The position numbers were made by a program, and so were the translations under genes. Shown here piece after piece: positions 9,479 through 18,534 of a DNA stretch of 64,000 nucleotides. Where the stretch lies: the NCBI GenBank assembly GCA_016705335.1, contig JADIYN010000001.1, forward strand, positions 124,001-188,000, given 5' to 3'. Below the pieces are notes generated by a model. The model was given only the letters and a program-made list of their open reading frames with translations, was not told where the DNA came from and made no database searches. Each line of letters opens with the position of its first letter. Position 1 is the first letter of the stretch. Source of the DNA: Draconibacterium sp. Its GTDB lineage: Bacteria; Bacteroidota; Bacteroidia; Bacteroidales; Prolixibacteraceae.

Positions 9479-11554
9479 ATGACAGATAACAAGGAGAAAA
9501 AAGAAAACAAAAACCAGAATAATCCTTTCAACCAGTTTAATCCGAACCGGAAAAATGATGGAAAAGGGCCAAAATTCAATGCTTATTGGATCTATGGTTT
9601 AATTGCTATCGTATTTATTGTGGTGCAGTTTTATTTCAGTACAAGCCGCGGGCCTGTAAAAACAACATGGAACGAAGTTCGTTCAACAATGCTTGCCAAT
9701 GGCGATATTGAAAGGATTGTTGTTGTAAACGACAAAATGGCCACCATTTATATTAAAAAAGATAAGCTCGAAAAGTATAAAACAGAGTTTGATTCAAATT
9801 TTGCAAAGCCGGCTGAAACAGGGCCGCATTTTACTTTTAATATTGGTTCGGTTGAAACATTCGAGAATAATTTAAAGGAAGCGCAGGGCAGCGAAACAAA
9901 TAATATTTCACTTGAATATAAGGAAGAACGAAATTGGGCCGGCGAAATACTTTGGACTATCGGGCCGTTTGCACTGATTATTTTGCTTTGGTGGTGGATT
10001 TTCAGAAGGATGAGCCGCGGTGGCGGTGGCGGTGCCGGAGGTATTTTTAGCGTAGGAAAATCGCAGGCAAAAATATTTGACAAAGACCAAAAAGTTTCGA
10101 CAACTTTTAAAGATGTTGCCGGACTTACCGAAGCCAAACAGGAGGTTGTTGAAATTGTTGAATTCCTTAAGAATCCGGAGAAATTTACAAAACTGGGTGG
10201 TAAAATACCAAAAGGCGCTTTGTTGGTTGGCCCTCCCGGAACCGGAAAAACATTGCTCGCAAAAGCAGTGGCAGGTGAAGCTGAAGTTCCGTTTTTCTCT
10301 ATGTCTGGTTCCGATTTTGTTGAAATGTTTGTTGGCGTGGGAGCATCGCGTGTTCGCGATTTATTTAAACAGGCAAAGGAAAAAGCGCCATGTATCGTTT
10401 TTATCGACGAAATTGACGCAATTGGCCGTGCCCGTGGAAGGAATCCCAACATGGGCAGTAATGATGAGCGCGAAAATACACTCAACCAGTTGCTCACCGA
10501 AATGGATGGTTTCGACACAAATACCGGTGTAATCATTCTTGCAGCTACAAACCGTGCCGATATTCTCGACCGCGCTTTAATGCGTGCCGGTCGCTTCGAC
10601 AGGCAAATTCATGTTGAATTGCCCGATTTAAATGAAAGAGCCGAGATTTTCAATGTGCACCTTCGTCCATTGAAATTGAGCCAGGATTTAAAAGTTGATT
10701 TTCTGGCTAAACAAACTCCCGGTTTTTCAGGTGCCGATATTGCTAACGTGTGTAATGAAGCAGCTTTGATTGCAGCCCGTAAAAACCATGAGTCGGTTGA
10801 TAAACAAGATTTTCTGGATGCAGTTGACCGGATTGTTGGTGGACTTGAAAAGAAAAATAAAATCATTTCAATTAACGAGAAAAAAACAATCGCATATCAT
10901 GAAGCTGGTCACGCAACAATTAGCTGGCTGCTGGAATATGCACACCCGCTTGTAAAAGTTACGATTGTACCACGTGGAAAAGCGCTGGGAGCTGCCTGGT
11001 ATTTGCCCGAAGAACGGTCAATTACTACAAAAGATCAACTTCTTGATGAAATGTGTTCAGCTCTTGGAGGCCGTGCTGCCGAGCAACTTGTTTTCAAAAA
11101 AATATCATCAGGTGCACAAAACGATTTGGAAAAAATTACCAAACAGGCTTACGCAATGGTTAGCATATTTGGTATGAGCGAAAAAGTTGGAAATGTAAGT
11201 TATTATGATTCTACTGGTCAGTCCGACTACTCTTTTACAAAACCATACAGCGAAAAAACTGCCCAGTTGATAGACGAGGAAGTAAAAGTGCTTATTGATG
11301 CTCAATATATTCGTGCGCTTGAAGTTTTAAAGAATAACTCAAAAGGGCATGAAAAACTGGCTAATCTTCTTCTTGAAAGAGAAGTAATTTTCAGTGAAGA
11401 TTTGGAAGAAATTTTTGGAAAACGACCCTGGGATAAAAAACATGTTATCCCCGAGAATGGACTTACCGAAACGGTAAAGAATACCGGCGATGAAAGCAAA
11501 ATTTCCCAATCGCAGGAAAAAGAAACTTTGGATGACAAAAAAACAATAGCTTAA
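9479..11554 (+). CDS. ftsH: ATP-dependent zinc metalloprotease FtsH
   Basis: Membrane-bound AAA+ protease for membrane-protein quality control. There are two N-terminal membrane segments (about residues 38-56 and 163-178) flanking a periplasmic domain, then a Gly-rich linker. The AAA module has Walker A GPPGTGKT (about 256), Walker B IVFIDEIDAIG and SRH arginines (RADILDRALMRAGRFDR). The peptidase domain has the zinc site HEAGH at about residue 478. The C-terminal tail is acidic. 691 aa, intact, normal length for the phylum. Three base pairs from the LUD gene. Confidence 0.98.
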   Translation: MTDNKEKKENKNQNNPFNQFNPNRKNDGKGPKFNAYWIYGLIAIVFIVVQFYFSTSRGPVKTTWNEVRSTMLANGDIERIVVVNDKMATIYIKKDKLEKYKTEFDSNFAKPAETGPHFTFNIGSVETFENNLKEAQGSETNNISLEYKEERNWAGEILWTIGPFALIILLWWWIFRRMSRGGGGGAGGIFSVGKSQAKIFDKDQKVSTTFKDVAGLTEAKQEVVEIVEFLKNPEKFTKLGGKIPKGALLVGPPGTGKTLLAKAVAGEAEVPFFSMSGSDFVEMFVGVGASRVRDLFKQAKEKAPCIVFIDEIDAIGRARGRNPNMGSNDERENTLNQLLTEMDGFDTNTGVIILAATNRADILDRALMRAGRFDRQIHVELPDLNERAEIFNVHLRPLKLSQDLKVDFLAKQTPGFSGADIANVCNEAALIAARKNHESVDKQDFLDAVDRIVGGLEKKNKIISINEKKTIAYHEAGHATISWLLEYAHPLVKVTIVPRGKALGAAWYLPEERSITTKDQLLDEMCSALGGRAAEQLVFKKISSGAQNDLEKITKQAYAMVSIFGMSEKVGNVSYYDSTGQSDYSFTKPYSEKTAQLIDEEVKVLIDAQYIRALEVLKNNSKGHEKLANLLLEREVIFSEDLEEIFGKRPWDKKHVIPENGLTETVKNTGDESKISQSQEKETLDDKKTIA

Positions 11555-11556
11555 TC

Positions 11557-12171
11557 ATGAATCCGGCCCGGGAAGAAATTATGAAAAAACTGAGAACGGC
11601 TGTTCATCAGGTTCCTGAAAAACCGGATTTTGACTTACCCATTTACCATTCTATTGATTTGCCTTTGGAGCTTGCTTTCAAGGAAAACTTAGAAAAGGTA
11701 AATGGGTTTGTTCATTTATTTACTTCGGAAGAAGAACTGTTTTCAGAGTTAAAAAAGCTTCTCTCTTCGTATAAAAAGGAAGTTATTTTTTGCAATGAAG
11801 ATGAAATCAGCGGTCAGTTAAATTCTTTCGGAATACAATTTCAGCAAAGTTCAGTATTATCAGATGAAATTGAAGTTGGAATTACCGGCTGCGAGTTTCT
11901 TATCGCACACACCGGATCGGTTATGGTAAGTTCGGCTCAAAAAGGCGGACGGCAAATGTTTGTTTATCCACCGCTTCACATTGTTATCGCCAAAAAAGAT
12001 CAGTTGGTTGATTATCTTGAAAAGGCTTATTCAGGAATAAGTGAAAGATATGCCGAAAATTTTCCTTCTCAAATTGCCATAATAACCGGTCCCAGCCGCA
12101 CGGCTGACATCGAGAAAACCCTTGTACTTGGGGCACATGGACCGCGGGAATTAAGGGTGTTTCTGGCTTGA
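11557..12171 (+). CDS. LUD domain protein (LutC/YkgG-like)
   Basis: A 204-aa protein of the LUD family, whose LutC members take part in the lactate-oxidising LutABC complex. Core signature: EIEVGITGCEFLIAHTGSVMVSSA, then PPLHIVIAKKDQLVDYL and a C-terminal TGPSRTADIEKTLVLGAHGPREL. No lutA or lutB is nearby; here the gene belongs to the conserved Bacteroidota chain after ftsH, so a lactate role is not implied. Complete. After it comes an 825-bp stretch with degraded genes before cdsA. Confidence 0.88.
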   Translation: MNPAREEIMKKLRTAVHQVPEKPDFDLPIYHSIDLPLELAFKENLEKVNGFVHLFTSEEELFSELKKLLSSYKKEVIFCNEDEISGQLNSFGIQFQQSSVLSDEIEVGITGCEFLIAHTGSVMVSSAQKGGRQMFVYPPLHIVIAKKDQLVDYLEKAYSGISERYAENFPSQIAIITGPSRTADIEKTLVLGAHGPRELRVFLA

Positions 12172-12246
12172 AGTATTGATATTGACTTAAATTTGTAAGG
12201 AAATTTCAATGTCGGGTATTTTTTTGAGTTGAATTGCAAATATAAA

Positions 12247-12470
12247 ATGTACACATATAAAATACCAGAGAGGAAGAAGGTGGATTTACCGTTACTGTTC
12301 CTGCGTTGCCAGGTTGTGTAACCTACGGTGAAAATGTTGATGAAGCCATCGATATGGCAAAAGAAGCCATCCAACTGTATCTTGAAGAGTTAAAAGAACG
12401 CGGAGAAACAATTCCTAATGCGACTTTAACAAAAACTCAACATGGAAAACCTGGAAAAGCATTCGCTTAA
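12247..12470 (+). pseudogene. HicB-type antitoxin remnant
   Basis: An ATG at 12247 begins MYTYKI, and after a frame change near 12267 the sequence reads EEEGGFTVTVPALPGCVTYG and then DEAIDMAKEAIQLYLEELKERG, ending at 12470. This is the classic HicB partial RNase-H fold (PALPGC...A...A). About 73 aa in total. No hicA toxin is visible on either side. It interrupts the otherwise conserved order LUD-cdsA, so it looks like a later arrival that has partly decayed, though a sequencing error could account for the frameshift. Confidence 0.7.
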
Positions 12471-12746
12471 TTAACCTGAAAATAAAGGAAAAAGGAATTA
12501 AAATTACCGACCTGTCAACGAAAATAGGGATGCATCCGAATTCATGGCCAAAATGATTGCATCGGGCCAAATCAAGCTCGACCGTTTAAAACTGATATCC
12601 GAATTACTAGGGTATAATTTCCTTAGGGCACTGGCCGACCAGATCGAGTAAATGATCCACCAAAATATACATGGAAGCAGCGACCTGGAACGTCTCCGCG
12701 AATGGAAATCGAAAATGCCATACTTTTAAAGGTGCTGGGGAAATAA
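12442..12746 (+). pseudogene. degraded small HTH (XRE-like) regulator
   Basis: Overlapping the end of the hicB relic, residues KEKGIKITDLSTKIGMHPNS and then MAKMIASGQIKLDRLKLISE appear in two adjacent frames, broken near 12540. This pattern is a Cro/C1-type helix-turn-helix, and is followed by LLGYNFLRALADQIE and a stop at 12649. A further in-frame scrap, MEIENAILLKVLGK, ends at 12746 in yet another frame. The most likely start is ATG 12442. With hicB it suggests a former toxin-antitoxin or phage-type regulatory pair. From here to 12942 nothing else is recognised. Confidence 0.5.
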
Positions 12747-12942
12747 GTTGATGCATGTTCTCCCTCCGCACAGTTATTTTAGTGTAACAATCATGATTAT
12801 CTGTAAGTGCAGGGTGCGGGAAGTGATTTCAGAAAAACCTTATTTTCCATATTTTAAAACCTTAGTAGAAAATTTTCTCTTCTCCCGGTTTCAACCTTAT
12901 TTACTTCTAAAAACTTTCTATTTCAGGCTTCCATTTATTTTT

Positions 12943-12950
12943 TACATTTG
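12943..12950 (+). promoter_or_regulatory. -7 promoter element upstream of cdsA
   Basis: TACATTTG matches the TAnnTTTG -7 consensus and lies 46 bp before the cdsA start codon. It would let the phospholipid genes be transcribed independently of the ftsH transcript, from which the hicB relic separates them. Confidence 0.5.
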
Positions 12951-12996
12951 CAAATTGAAAAAACAGGACAGGATTGATTAAAAAAAACCTGAAACA

Positions 12997-13823
12997 TTGA
13001 AAGTACTTGTAAAAAGAAGTTTAACCGGAATCGCCTTCGCAGCAATTATGCTTGCTGGAATATTAATTCACCAGTATATTTTTGCAACAGTTTTCGCCAT
13101 TTTCCTGATGTTTACACTTTTTGAATTTTATAAAATTAGCGAAAACATTGGCTACGAACCCTCCGTAAAAATCGGGTTAATTTGCAGTTTTCTGCTGTTT
13201 GTTATTTTCTTTTTGGCAGCAAGTCACGTTATCCCAAAAGAATATATCTATTTATCCATCTTAATACCGCTGTTCACGCTGCTTCCCGATTTGTTCGACA
13301 AACGGAAAAACGGCTTTAAAAACAGCATGATTACAATAGCCGGGATAATTTATATTGCTCTTCCGTACAGTTTATTAAGTTTTTTAATTTACCCGGAAAT
13401 GATTCCGGTTCTCAGTTTTATCCCTGGGTTTTAATGGGCATATTTTTTATTATCTGGATTTACGATTCGATGGCATATGTTTTTGGGTCGATGCTGGGGA
13501 AACACAAAATTTGTGTACGGATTTCTCCAAAAAAATCGTGGGAAGGATTAATCGGAGGGACTGTATTTGCTGTAATTACAGGCATTGTAAACTCTTTGTT
13601 TTTTGATGAACTCAGCTTAATAAACTGGGTGGTAGTTGCTTTGCTGATTGTAGCTTTTGGTACTTCGGGCGATTTTTTCGAATCGAAACTAAAACGTGAA
13701 GCAGGAGTAAAAGACTCAGGAAACATTTTGCCGGGCCACGGCGGAATGCTCGACCGCTTTGATACGATGCTTTTTGCCGCCCCCGTAATTTTTGTTTGGA
13801 TTACTTTATTTGGAAATATTTAA
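12997..13823 (+). CDS. cdsA: phosphatidate cytidylyltransferase, frameshifted
   Basis: Makes CDP-diacylglycerol from phosphatidate and CTP in the inner membrane. Polytopic throughout. The C-terminal signature SPKKSWEGLIGG...GDFFESKLKREAGVKDSG...PGHGGMLDRFD is complete and includes the catalytic acidic residues. The start is TTG 12997 (MKVLVKRSLTG). The frame breaks at T-run 13416-13419; one extra T restores SFYPWVLMGIFFIIW and gives 275 aa. As the gene is normally essential, the shift is almost certainly a sequence error. Followed by psd after 5 bp. Confidence 0.94.
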
Positions 13824-13828
13824 AGGGG

Positions 13829-14481
13829 ATGAAGATTCATAAAGAAGGGATAAAAATCATCCCAATTGCATTTTTCGCGATTGCAGTTTTAGATGTAATC
13901 ATTTATATTTTTTTACAGGATTACCTGATTTTTTATTTTCTGATGGCGGTTTCGCTTGTGTTGGCAGCATTGGTTGTTTACTTTTTCAGGGTCCCGAAAC
14001 GCTTGATTATGCAGGATGAAAAGCATGTTCTTGCTCCGGCTGATGGTAAAATTGTTGAAATTAAGGAAGTTTTTGAAGAAGAATATTTTAAAGACAAGCG
14101 CATACAGATTTCAATTTTTATGTCGCCGCTGAATGTGCATCAAAACCGCGCGCCCATTGGAGGGAAATCACTTTTATAAAACATCACCGGGGAGCTTATT
14201 ATCCGGCGTTTGTCGAAAAATCATCACACCTGAACGAACGGTGTTCAACAGTTTTTAAAACAAAAAGCGGCACTGAAATTTTATCGCGGCAAATTGCCGG
14301 CACAGTTGCCCGACGCATTTGTACCTATAAAAAACCCGGCGATTTTGTTGAACAGGGCGCTGAATACGGATTTATCAGGTTTGGATCAAGGGTCGATGTT
14401 TTTTTACCGCTTGATGCAAAAGTTGCGGTTGAATTGGGTGTAAATCCGGTTGGTGGGAAAACAATTTTAGCTACTATATAA
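13829..14481 (+). CDS. psd: phosphatidylserine decarboxylase proenzyme, frameshifted
   Basis: Converts phosphatidylserine to phosphatidylethanolamine using a pyruvoyl group made by self-cleavage. Two N-terminal membrane helices are followed by VLAPADGKIV, the FMSPLNVHQNRAPI histidine region, and near the C-terminus FGSRVDVFLP, whose Gly-Ser is the self-cleavage site. The frame breaks at the G-run 14162-14164; one extra G gives GEITFIKHHRGAYYPAF and a 217-aa protein. It is the short psd-A type. The start ATG 13829 is chosen for spacing from cdsA. Next gene is pssA, as expected for the pathway. Confidence 0.94.
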
Positions 14482-14490
14482 TTCTTTGTT

Positions 14491-15237
14491 TTGAAAAAAA
14501 TCATCAGTCAAATACCAAATTTTATAACCTCACTCAACTTGGTTTCAGGTTCGGTGGCTGTTATTTTTGCCATCGACGGGCATTTGGTTTGGGCAGCCAT
14601 TTTTATTTGTGCCGCGGCTGTTTTCGACTTTCTGGATGGTTTTGCAGCGCGTGCGTTAAAAGCTTATTCTGAAATAGGGAAAGAACTGGATTCTCTGGCT
14701 GATGTTGTTTCGTTTGGCGTTGCGCCGGGCGCTATTCTTTTTACTTTGCTCGAATTCTCACTCTTTGGGAAAAACGATCCCATCCACGAAATCAGCGGGA
14801 AGTGGTTTGAGTGGCTGATACTTTTTTCAGCATTTCTTTTACCTGTTTTTGGCGCCATCAGGTTGGCACGGTTTAACACAAACACGAGCAATGAAAATTT
14901 TTTCCGCGGGTTGCCTATTCCTGCCAACGGATTGTTTTGGGCAGCAATGGGATTAATGCTCCAATCGCCAAAATATGCCGAATTCCTGCCATTGGTTTAC
15001 TCAACAAAAAACCTCGTGATCCTTGGAATCTTTATGTCGGGAATGATGGTATTAACTATGCCCATGTTTTCGATGAAACCAAAATCACTGCGTTTTGGTG
15101 AAAACTGGTATCGTTACCTTTTCCTTGGTTTATCAGTTGTTCTCCTGATTGTTTTTAACATTTACGGACTGGCATTTATCATTTTCCTTTACATTCTGCT
15201 GAATGCTGTTTTTTACCTGCTGAAGGTAAAATTCTGA
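14491..15237 (+). CDS. pssA: CDP-diacylglycerol--serine O-phosphatidyltransferase
   Basis: Makes phosphatidylserine from CDP-DAG and serine. The CDP-alcohol phosphatidyltransferase motif DGx2ARx8Gx3Dx3D is exact (DGFAAR...GKELDSLAD, about residues 50-72), and there are 6-8 hydrophobic helices. 248 aa from a TTG start at 14491. Intact. cdsA-psd-pssA gives a full route from phosphatidate to phosphatidylethanolamine. Confidence 0.96.
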   Translation: MKKIISQIPNFITSLNLVSGSVAVIFAIDGHLVWAAIFICAAAVFDFLDGFAARALKAYSEIGKELDSLADVVSFGVAPGAILFTLLEFSLFGKNDPIHEISGKWFEWLILFSAFLLPVFGAIRLARFNTNTSNENFFRGLPIPANGLFWAAMGLMLQSPKYAEFLPLVYSTKNLVILGIFMSGMMVLTMPMFSMKPKSLRFGENWYRYLFLGLSVVLLIVFNIYGLAFIIFLYILLNAVFYLLKVKF

Positions 15238-15348
15238 AAATTTCCAATAAAAGAACTTCTCATTTCCCCAAGGACCCTCTGTCGATAACTTAGACATAAT
15301 AACAATCATTAAAATCTAACCAAATTTCAACAATTAAATACTTTAAAA

Positions 15349-16213
15349 ATGCGAATCAGAACTAAATTATTTCTGCTACTAACTCTATTCTTGCTTTCAT
15401 GCAAAACAGAAAGACATGATGAAGGACTTTACGTCCAACCGGTGAACGGAGACGAATACGATGATTATAATTCACGGTTCATGAACTTATTTCATGGCGT
15501 CTTCAAAAAGAAAGTCGGTGTGGATTTTGATATGTTGAAAAGGTTTAGTTTAATTGATGGAAGTAAGAGTAAAATGAATTTGCTCTAAATAACTGGGAAG
15601 ATAATTATACATTGCAAAATTAATACCGAAGGAAATGAGTTAGGTCCTAACTTGATTTCTCAGGGTGAAATTAATGGTGGTTCTTCCAACAATAAAAACT
15701 ATAATGGGTTTATATTAATTTATTCAACTGATATAACAGGAAATCAAGACATAAATTTTCTCCATAATTTGGATTCAGAAGAATTTAACCAACCAATACC
15801 CGTTAGTTTTTAAATCCCCCCAATATGGGGGGGCTTTTCCCCCTTTTCACAAAAAATTTTGCTTTGTACTTTTGCTCAAACGGAAGATGTAGATAAACGA
15901 GGTATTCTTGGCGATATAAAACAATTTAAAGATAGTATTTTATCATCAGACTTTGCCCTTTTATTTGAATATGGTGTTTTTCAAACGCCCTGGCGGATTT
16001 GGGTTGATTGTATTATTCTTATTTGAAAATGGAAACTGCGGGACCTGTAAATTGGAGCACCGATAAATACAAAGTTCGACGAGTACCGCCGATTTTAAAA
16101 CCTATGCTGGATTTTAACAAACCCCCCCCGGGGGGAAAGGAAGGATTTGTTTTTTTAAGGGGAAAAAAACAAAAAAGGGTATTGAAGAAAGTTTAAAACC
16201 ATTTAAAGCCTGA
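15349..16213 (+). CDS. hypothetical lipoprotein, heavily frameshifted
   Basis: A clear lipoprotein signal (MRIRTKLFLLLTLFLLSC) starts at 15349. After residue about 75 the coding potential hops between frames at least four times: NEFALNNWEDNYTLQ, then INTEGNELGPNLISQGEING, then DVDKRGILGDIKQFKDSI, then YSYLKMETAGPVNWSTDKYK, ending KGIEESLKPFKA at 16211-16213. Runs of seven G (15822-15835 region) and nine C (about 16123-16131) suggest poor base calling. Repaired length is about 288 aa. No family recognised. It may end even later, as coding-like text such as SFKIRKSPENGRKYF continues to about 16.40 kb. Confidence 0.55.
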
Positions 16214-16519
16214 TTAGACCGGAGTTTTAGTTAATAATATTGGTTCTACTGCTAATCTGAAAAATAATTTGAGTTTTAAAATTAGAAAAAGCCCCTGAAA
16301 ACGGAAGAAAGTATTTTCCTTTGGAAAATATTAATAATACACCATGACAAATTAAAATTCCGCAATCAGAGGCCAGTTTCTATTTATTTCTTTGTTAAAA
16401 TGTTTTACAGTTTATTCAACAACAAAAACGGAAAGATGTTTTTGAGAGGCGGAAAAAAACTCTAATATGTCTGATTAATTACATAATCGCAACACAACAC
16501 AAAATATAGATTTTTCTTT
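16214..16519. other. 306-bp stretch without an intact gene
   Basis: No intact reading frame. Fragments such as VLVNNIGSTANLKNNLSFKI and IKIPQSEASFYLFL are coding-like and could be the true C-terminus of the preceding lipoprotein in a low-quality patch. No RNA gene or clear regulatory element is seen. Confidence 0.4.
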
Positions 16520-16577
16520 CGGTTCCCCTCCTTCGGAGAGTTTATCCCGATGTATCGGGAGGTTAGGGGAGGCTTTT
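16520..16577. repeat. GC-rich palindromic repeat with perfect hairpin, possible terminator
   Basis: TCCCGA-TGTA-TCGGGA at 16545-16560 is a perfect 6-bp hairpin, framed by CCCCTCCTTCGGAG on one side and GGTTAGGGGAGG on the other. The unit resembles the one at about 8.05 kb. It directly follows the stop of the minus-strand response regulator gene and, read on that strand, is followed by an A/T-rich tail, so it may end that transcript. Confidence 0.55.
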
Positions 16578-17741
16578 CTATTTCAGTGGTGCAGCAAATT
16601 TCAACACGTCATCAGCGGTAATATTCTGGTCGCATAAAATAATCAGCCTTTCAATTACATTCCGAAACTCACGGATATTTCCTGTCCAGGTTATTTTCTG
16701 CAACTCGGCTATGGCATCATCTGATATTGATTTTACCGGCATTCCGTATTCGTCGCAAATAACTTGAATAAAGTGGTTGGCTAAAGTGGAATATCATCCA
16801 GGCGTTCGTTTAACGCAGGAACATGGATTAGGATCACGCTCAGCCTGTGGTACAAAATCTTCCCTGAAATTATTTTCTGCAATTTCTGCTGAAAGGTTTT
16901 TGTTTGTTGCAGCTACAACACGCACATCAACTTTTATGTGTTTGTCACCACCAACACGGCTTATAATGCTTTCCTGCAAAACACGTAAAACTTTTGCCTG
17001 CGCTGAAAGACTCATATCACCAATTTCATCAAGAAATAATGTTCCTCCGTTTGCCTGTTCAAATTTCCCAATGTGTTGTTTTACCGCCGAAGTAAACGCC
17101 CCTTTTTCGTGTCCGAATAATTCACTTTCAATCAGTTCAGAAGGAATTGCTGCACAATTTACTTCGATAAACGGACCTGAAGAACGGTTGCTTTGGTCGT
17201 GAATGCGGCGGGCAACCAACTCTTTTCCGCTACCATTTCCACCTGTAATTAAAACTCTTGCATCGGTTTTTGCTACACGATCGGCCATGTCAACTACAAC
17301 TTTTAAAGCTTTCGATTCGCCTATGATTTCATATTTTTTATTGACTTTCTTTTTAAGGATTTTGGTTTCGGTAACCAAATTTGATTTGTCCATCGCATTG
17401 CGGATTGTAATCAGTAAGCGGTTCAAATCCAGAGGTTTTTCAATATAATCAAAAGCGCCCTTTTTAATCGATTCAACTGCTGTATCGATATTCCCGTGGC
17501 CCGAAATCATTACAACCGGGGTGTCGGGAGAAATCTGAACAAGTTGTTCAAGCACTTCAATGCCATCCATTCCGGGCATTTTAATATCGCAAAGAACAAC
17601 GTCGAAACTGTTTCCCTTTACTTTTTCAATTCCTTTTATCCCATCTTCCGCCAAATCAACCGTGTATTTTTCGTATTCAAGTATATCTTTCAAAGTGTTG
17701 CGGATACTTCTTTCATCATCAATAACCAATATTTTCGACAT
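16578..17741 (-). CDS. sigma54-type response regulator (REC-AAA+) lacking a DNA-binding domain, frameshifted
   Basis: NtrC-like two-component regulator. The receiver domain occupies about residues 1-115 (DDERSIRNT, phospho-acceptor D in VVLCDIKMPGMDG, and K in EKPLD). The AAA+ domain has a Walker A-like TGGNGSGKELVARR, the sigma54 contact loop as GAFTSA rather than GAFTGA, and Walker B GTLFLDEIGDM. Two compensating single-base errors (near 16846 and 16790) hide REDLYHRLSVILIHVPALNE and the R-finger region WTGNIREFRNVIERL. The protein ends at 387 aa without a Fis-type HTH. It should work with sigma54 (rpoN at 48.2-49.7 kb). No sensor kinase is adjacent. Confidence 0.88.
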
Positions 17742-17844
17742 GTGCTTTTAAGTATTGAAATTAAAGTTGTAAAAATAGTGTAAGTTGTACGGAAATAAAA
17801 CCGAATAGAAAAAGAAATTGAATTTGACAATTATCCTTTTCAAA

Positions 17845-18521
17845 TTATTGAATAAGTTTGAAGTCGAGGTAATCGTAATTCATATTTCCGTGCGACACAG
17901 TTTTTAATGTGATTACATGAACTCCTTTTTTCAGTTTCACTGTTGTTAAAGAATCGATGCGGTTCCAGTGGTGCCATTGCCGCCAGTCAACCGGTTCCTT
18001 GTCGTTTCGGGTTGAAGGGATTTTTAGTTCCGAAGTCAGAGGCTTTCCGTCCAAATCAAGCGCAATTCCGCCATCGCCGCTGGCTGTGTACATGATTCCA
18101 ATCGAATATTTTCCGGTTTTATTTATTTTGATGGTGTAGTTAATCCACTCGCCGGGCTCAGTCCAACCCGCATAATGCTGGTCTTTTTCAGGTTCCACAG
18201 GTTAAATGCATTGTTGTCGATGGCTGGGTCCTGAAACTTGGTGTACGAAATATCAACTCCTTCATTCATCCTGAATTCGTTGAGCAAAGTTCCGTTTGCC
18301 GGATTTAACCTCCCGCTACCATTATTCACTGAGTCGGTATCATGATAAGCAACACCTTCACCACCTGTATCGTAAAGCTCGCATTGAATTTTCCCTGGAA
18401 TTTGCTGAATTTTGCCGTTCCAGGCTTTACCCGAGTAGTTTTTTTGTGCATTGGTTTGTGCCGCAAATGCAATTAAAATTGCAGTGCAAATAAGGGCAAG
18501 TTGATTTAAACGATTCTTCAT
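17845..18521 (-). CDS. secreted stand-alone CBM6 carbohydrate-binding protein, frameshifted
   Basis: Signal peptide (LALICTAILIAFAAQTNAQ), then one family-6 carbohydrate-binding module: IPGKIQCELYDTGGEGVAYHD, DSVNNGSG, VDISYT, then GWTEPGEWINYTI and a C-terminal GVHVITLKTV...MNYDYLDFKLIQ. No catalytic domain. The frame slips near 18190 (one base), where NLVEPEKDQHYAGW joins the parts; repaired length is about 225 aa. Last gene of the glycan-degradation operon, 13 bp after the GH3 gene. It probably binds beta-glycan ends or helps retain substrate. Confidence 0.8.
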
Positions 18522-18534
18522 TTTTTGATTTTTA

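Noticed and set aside
9748..10536. 262-aa open frame on the minus strand inside ftsH
   Set aside because: Antisense shadow of a perfectly conserved gene; the product is Ser/Pro rich with no family features.
12748..12981. 77-aa plus-strand frame before cdsA
   Set aside because: Low-complexity Phe/Leu/Tyr-rich text that overlaps the cdsA promoter; no signal or motif.
12997..13823. Programmed frameshifting in cdsA
   Set aside because: The site is a plain T run with no slippery heptamer plus structure, and the same kind of slip occurs in dozens of unrelated genes here.
16777..17202. 141-aa plus-strand frame over the response regulator
   Set aside because: Antisense to the conserved AAA+ domain; coding evidence is on the minus strand.
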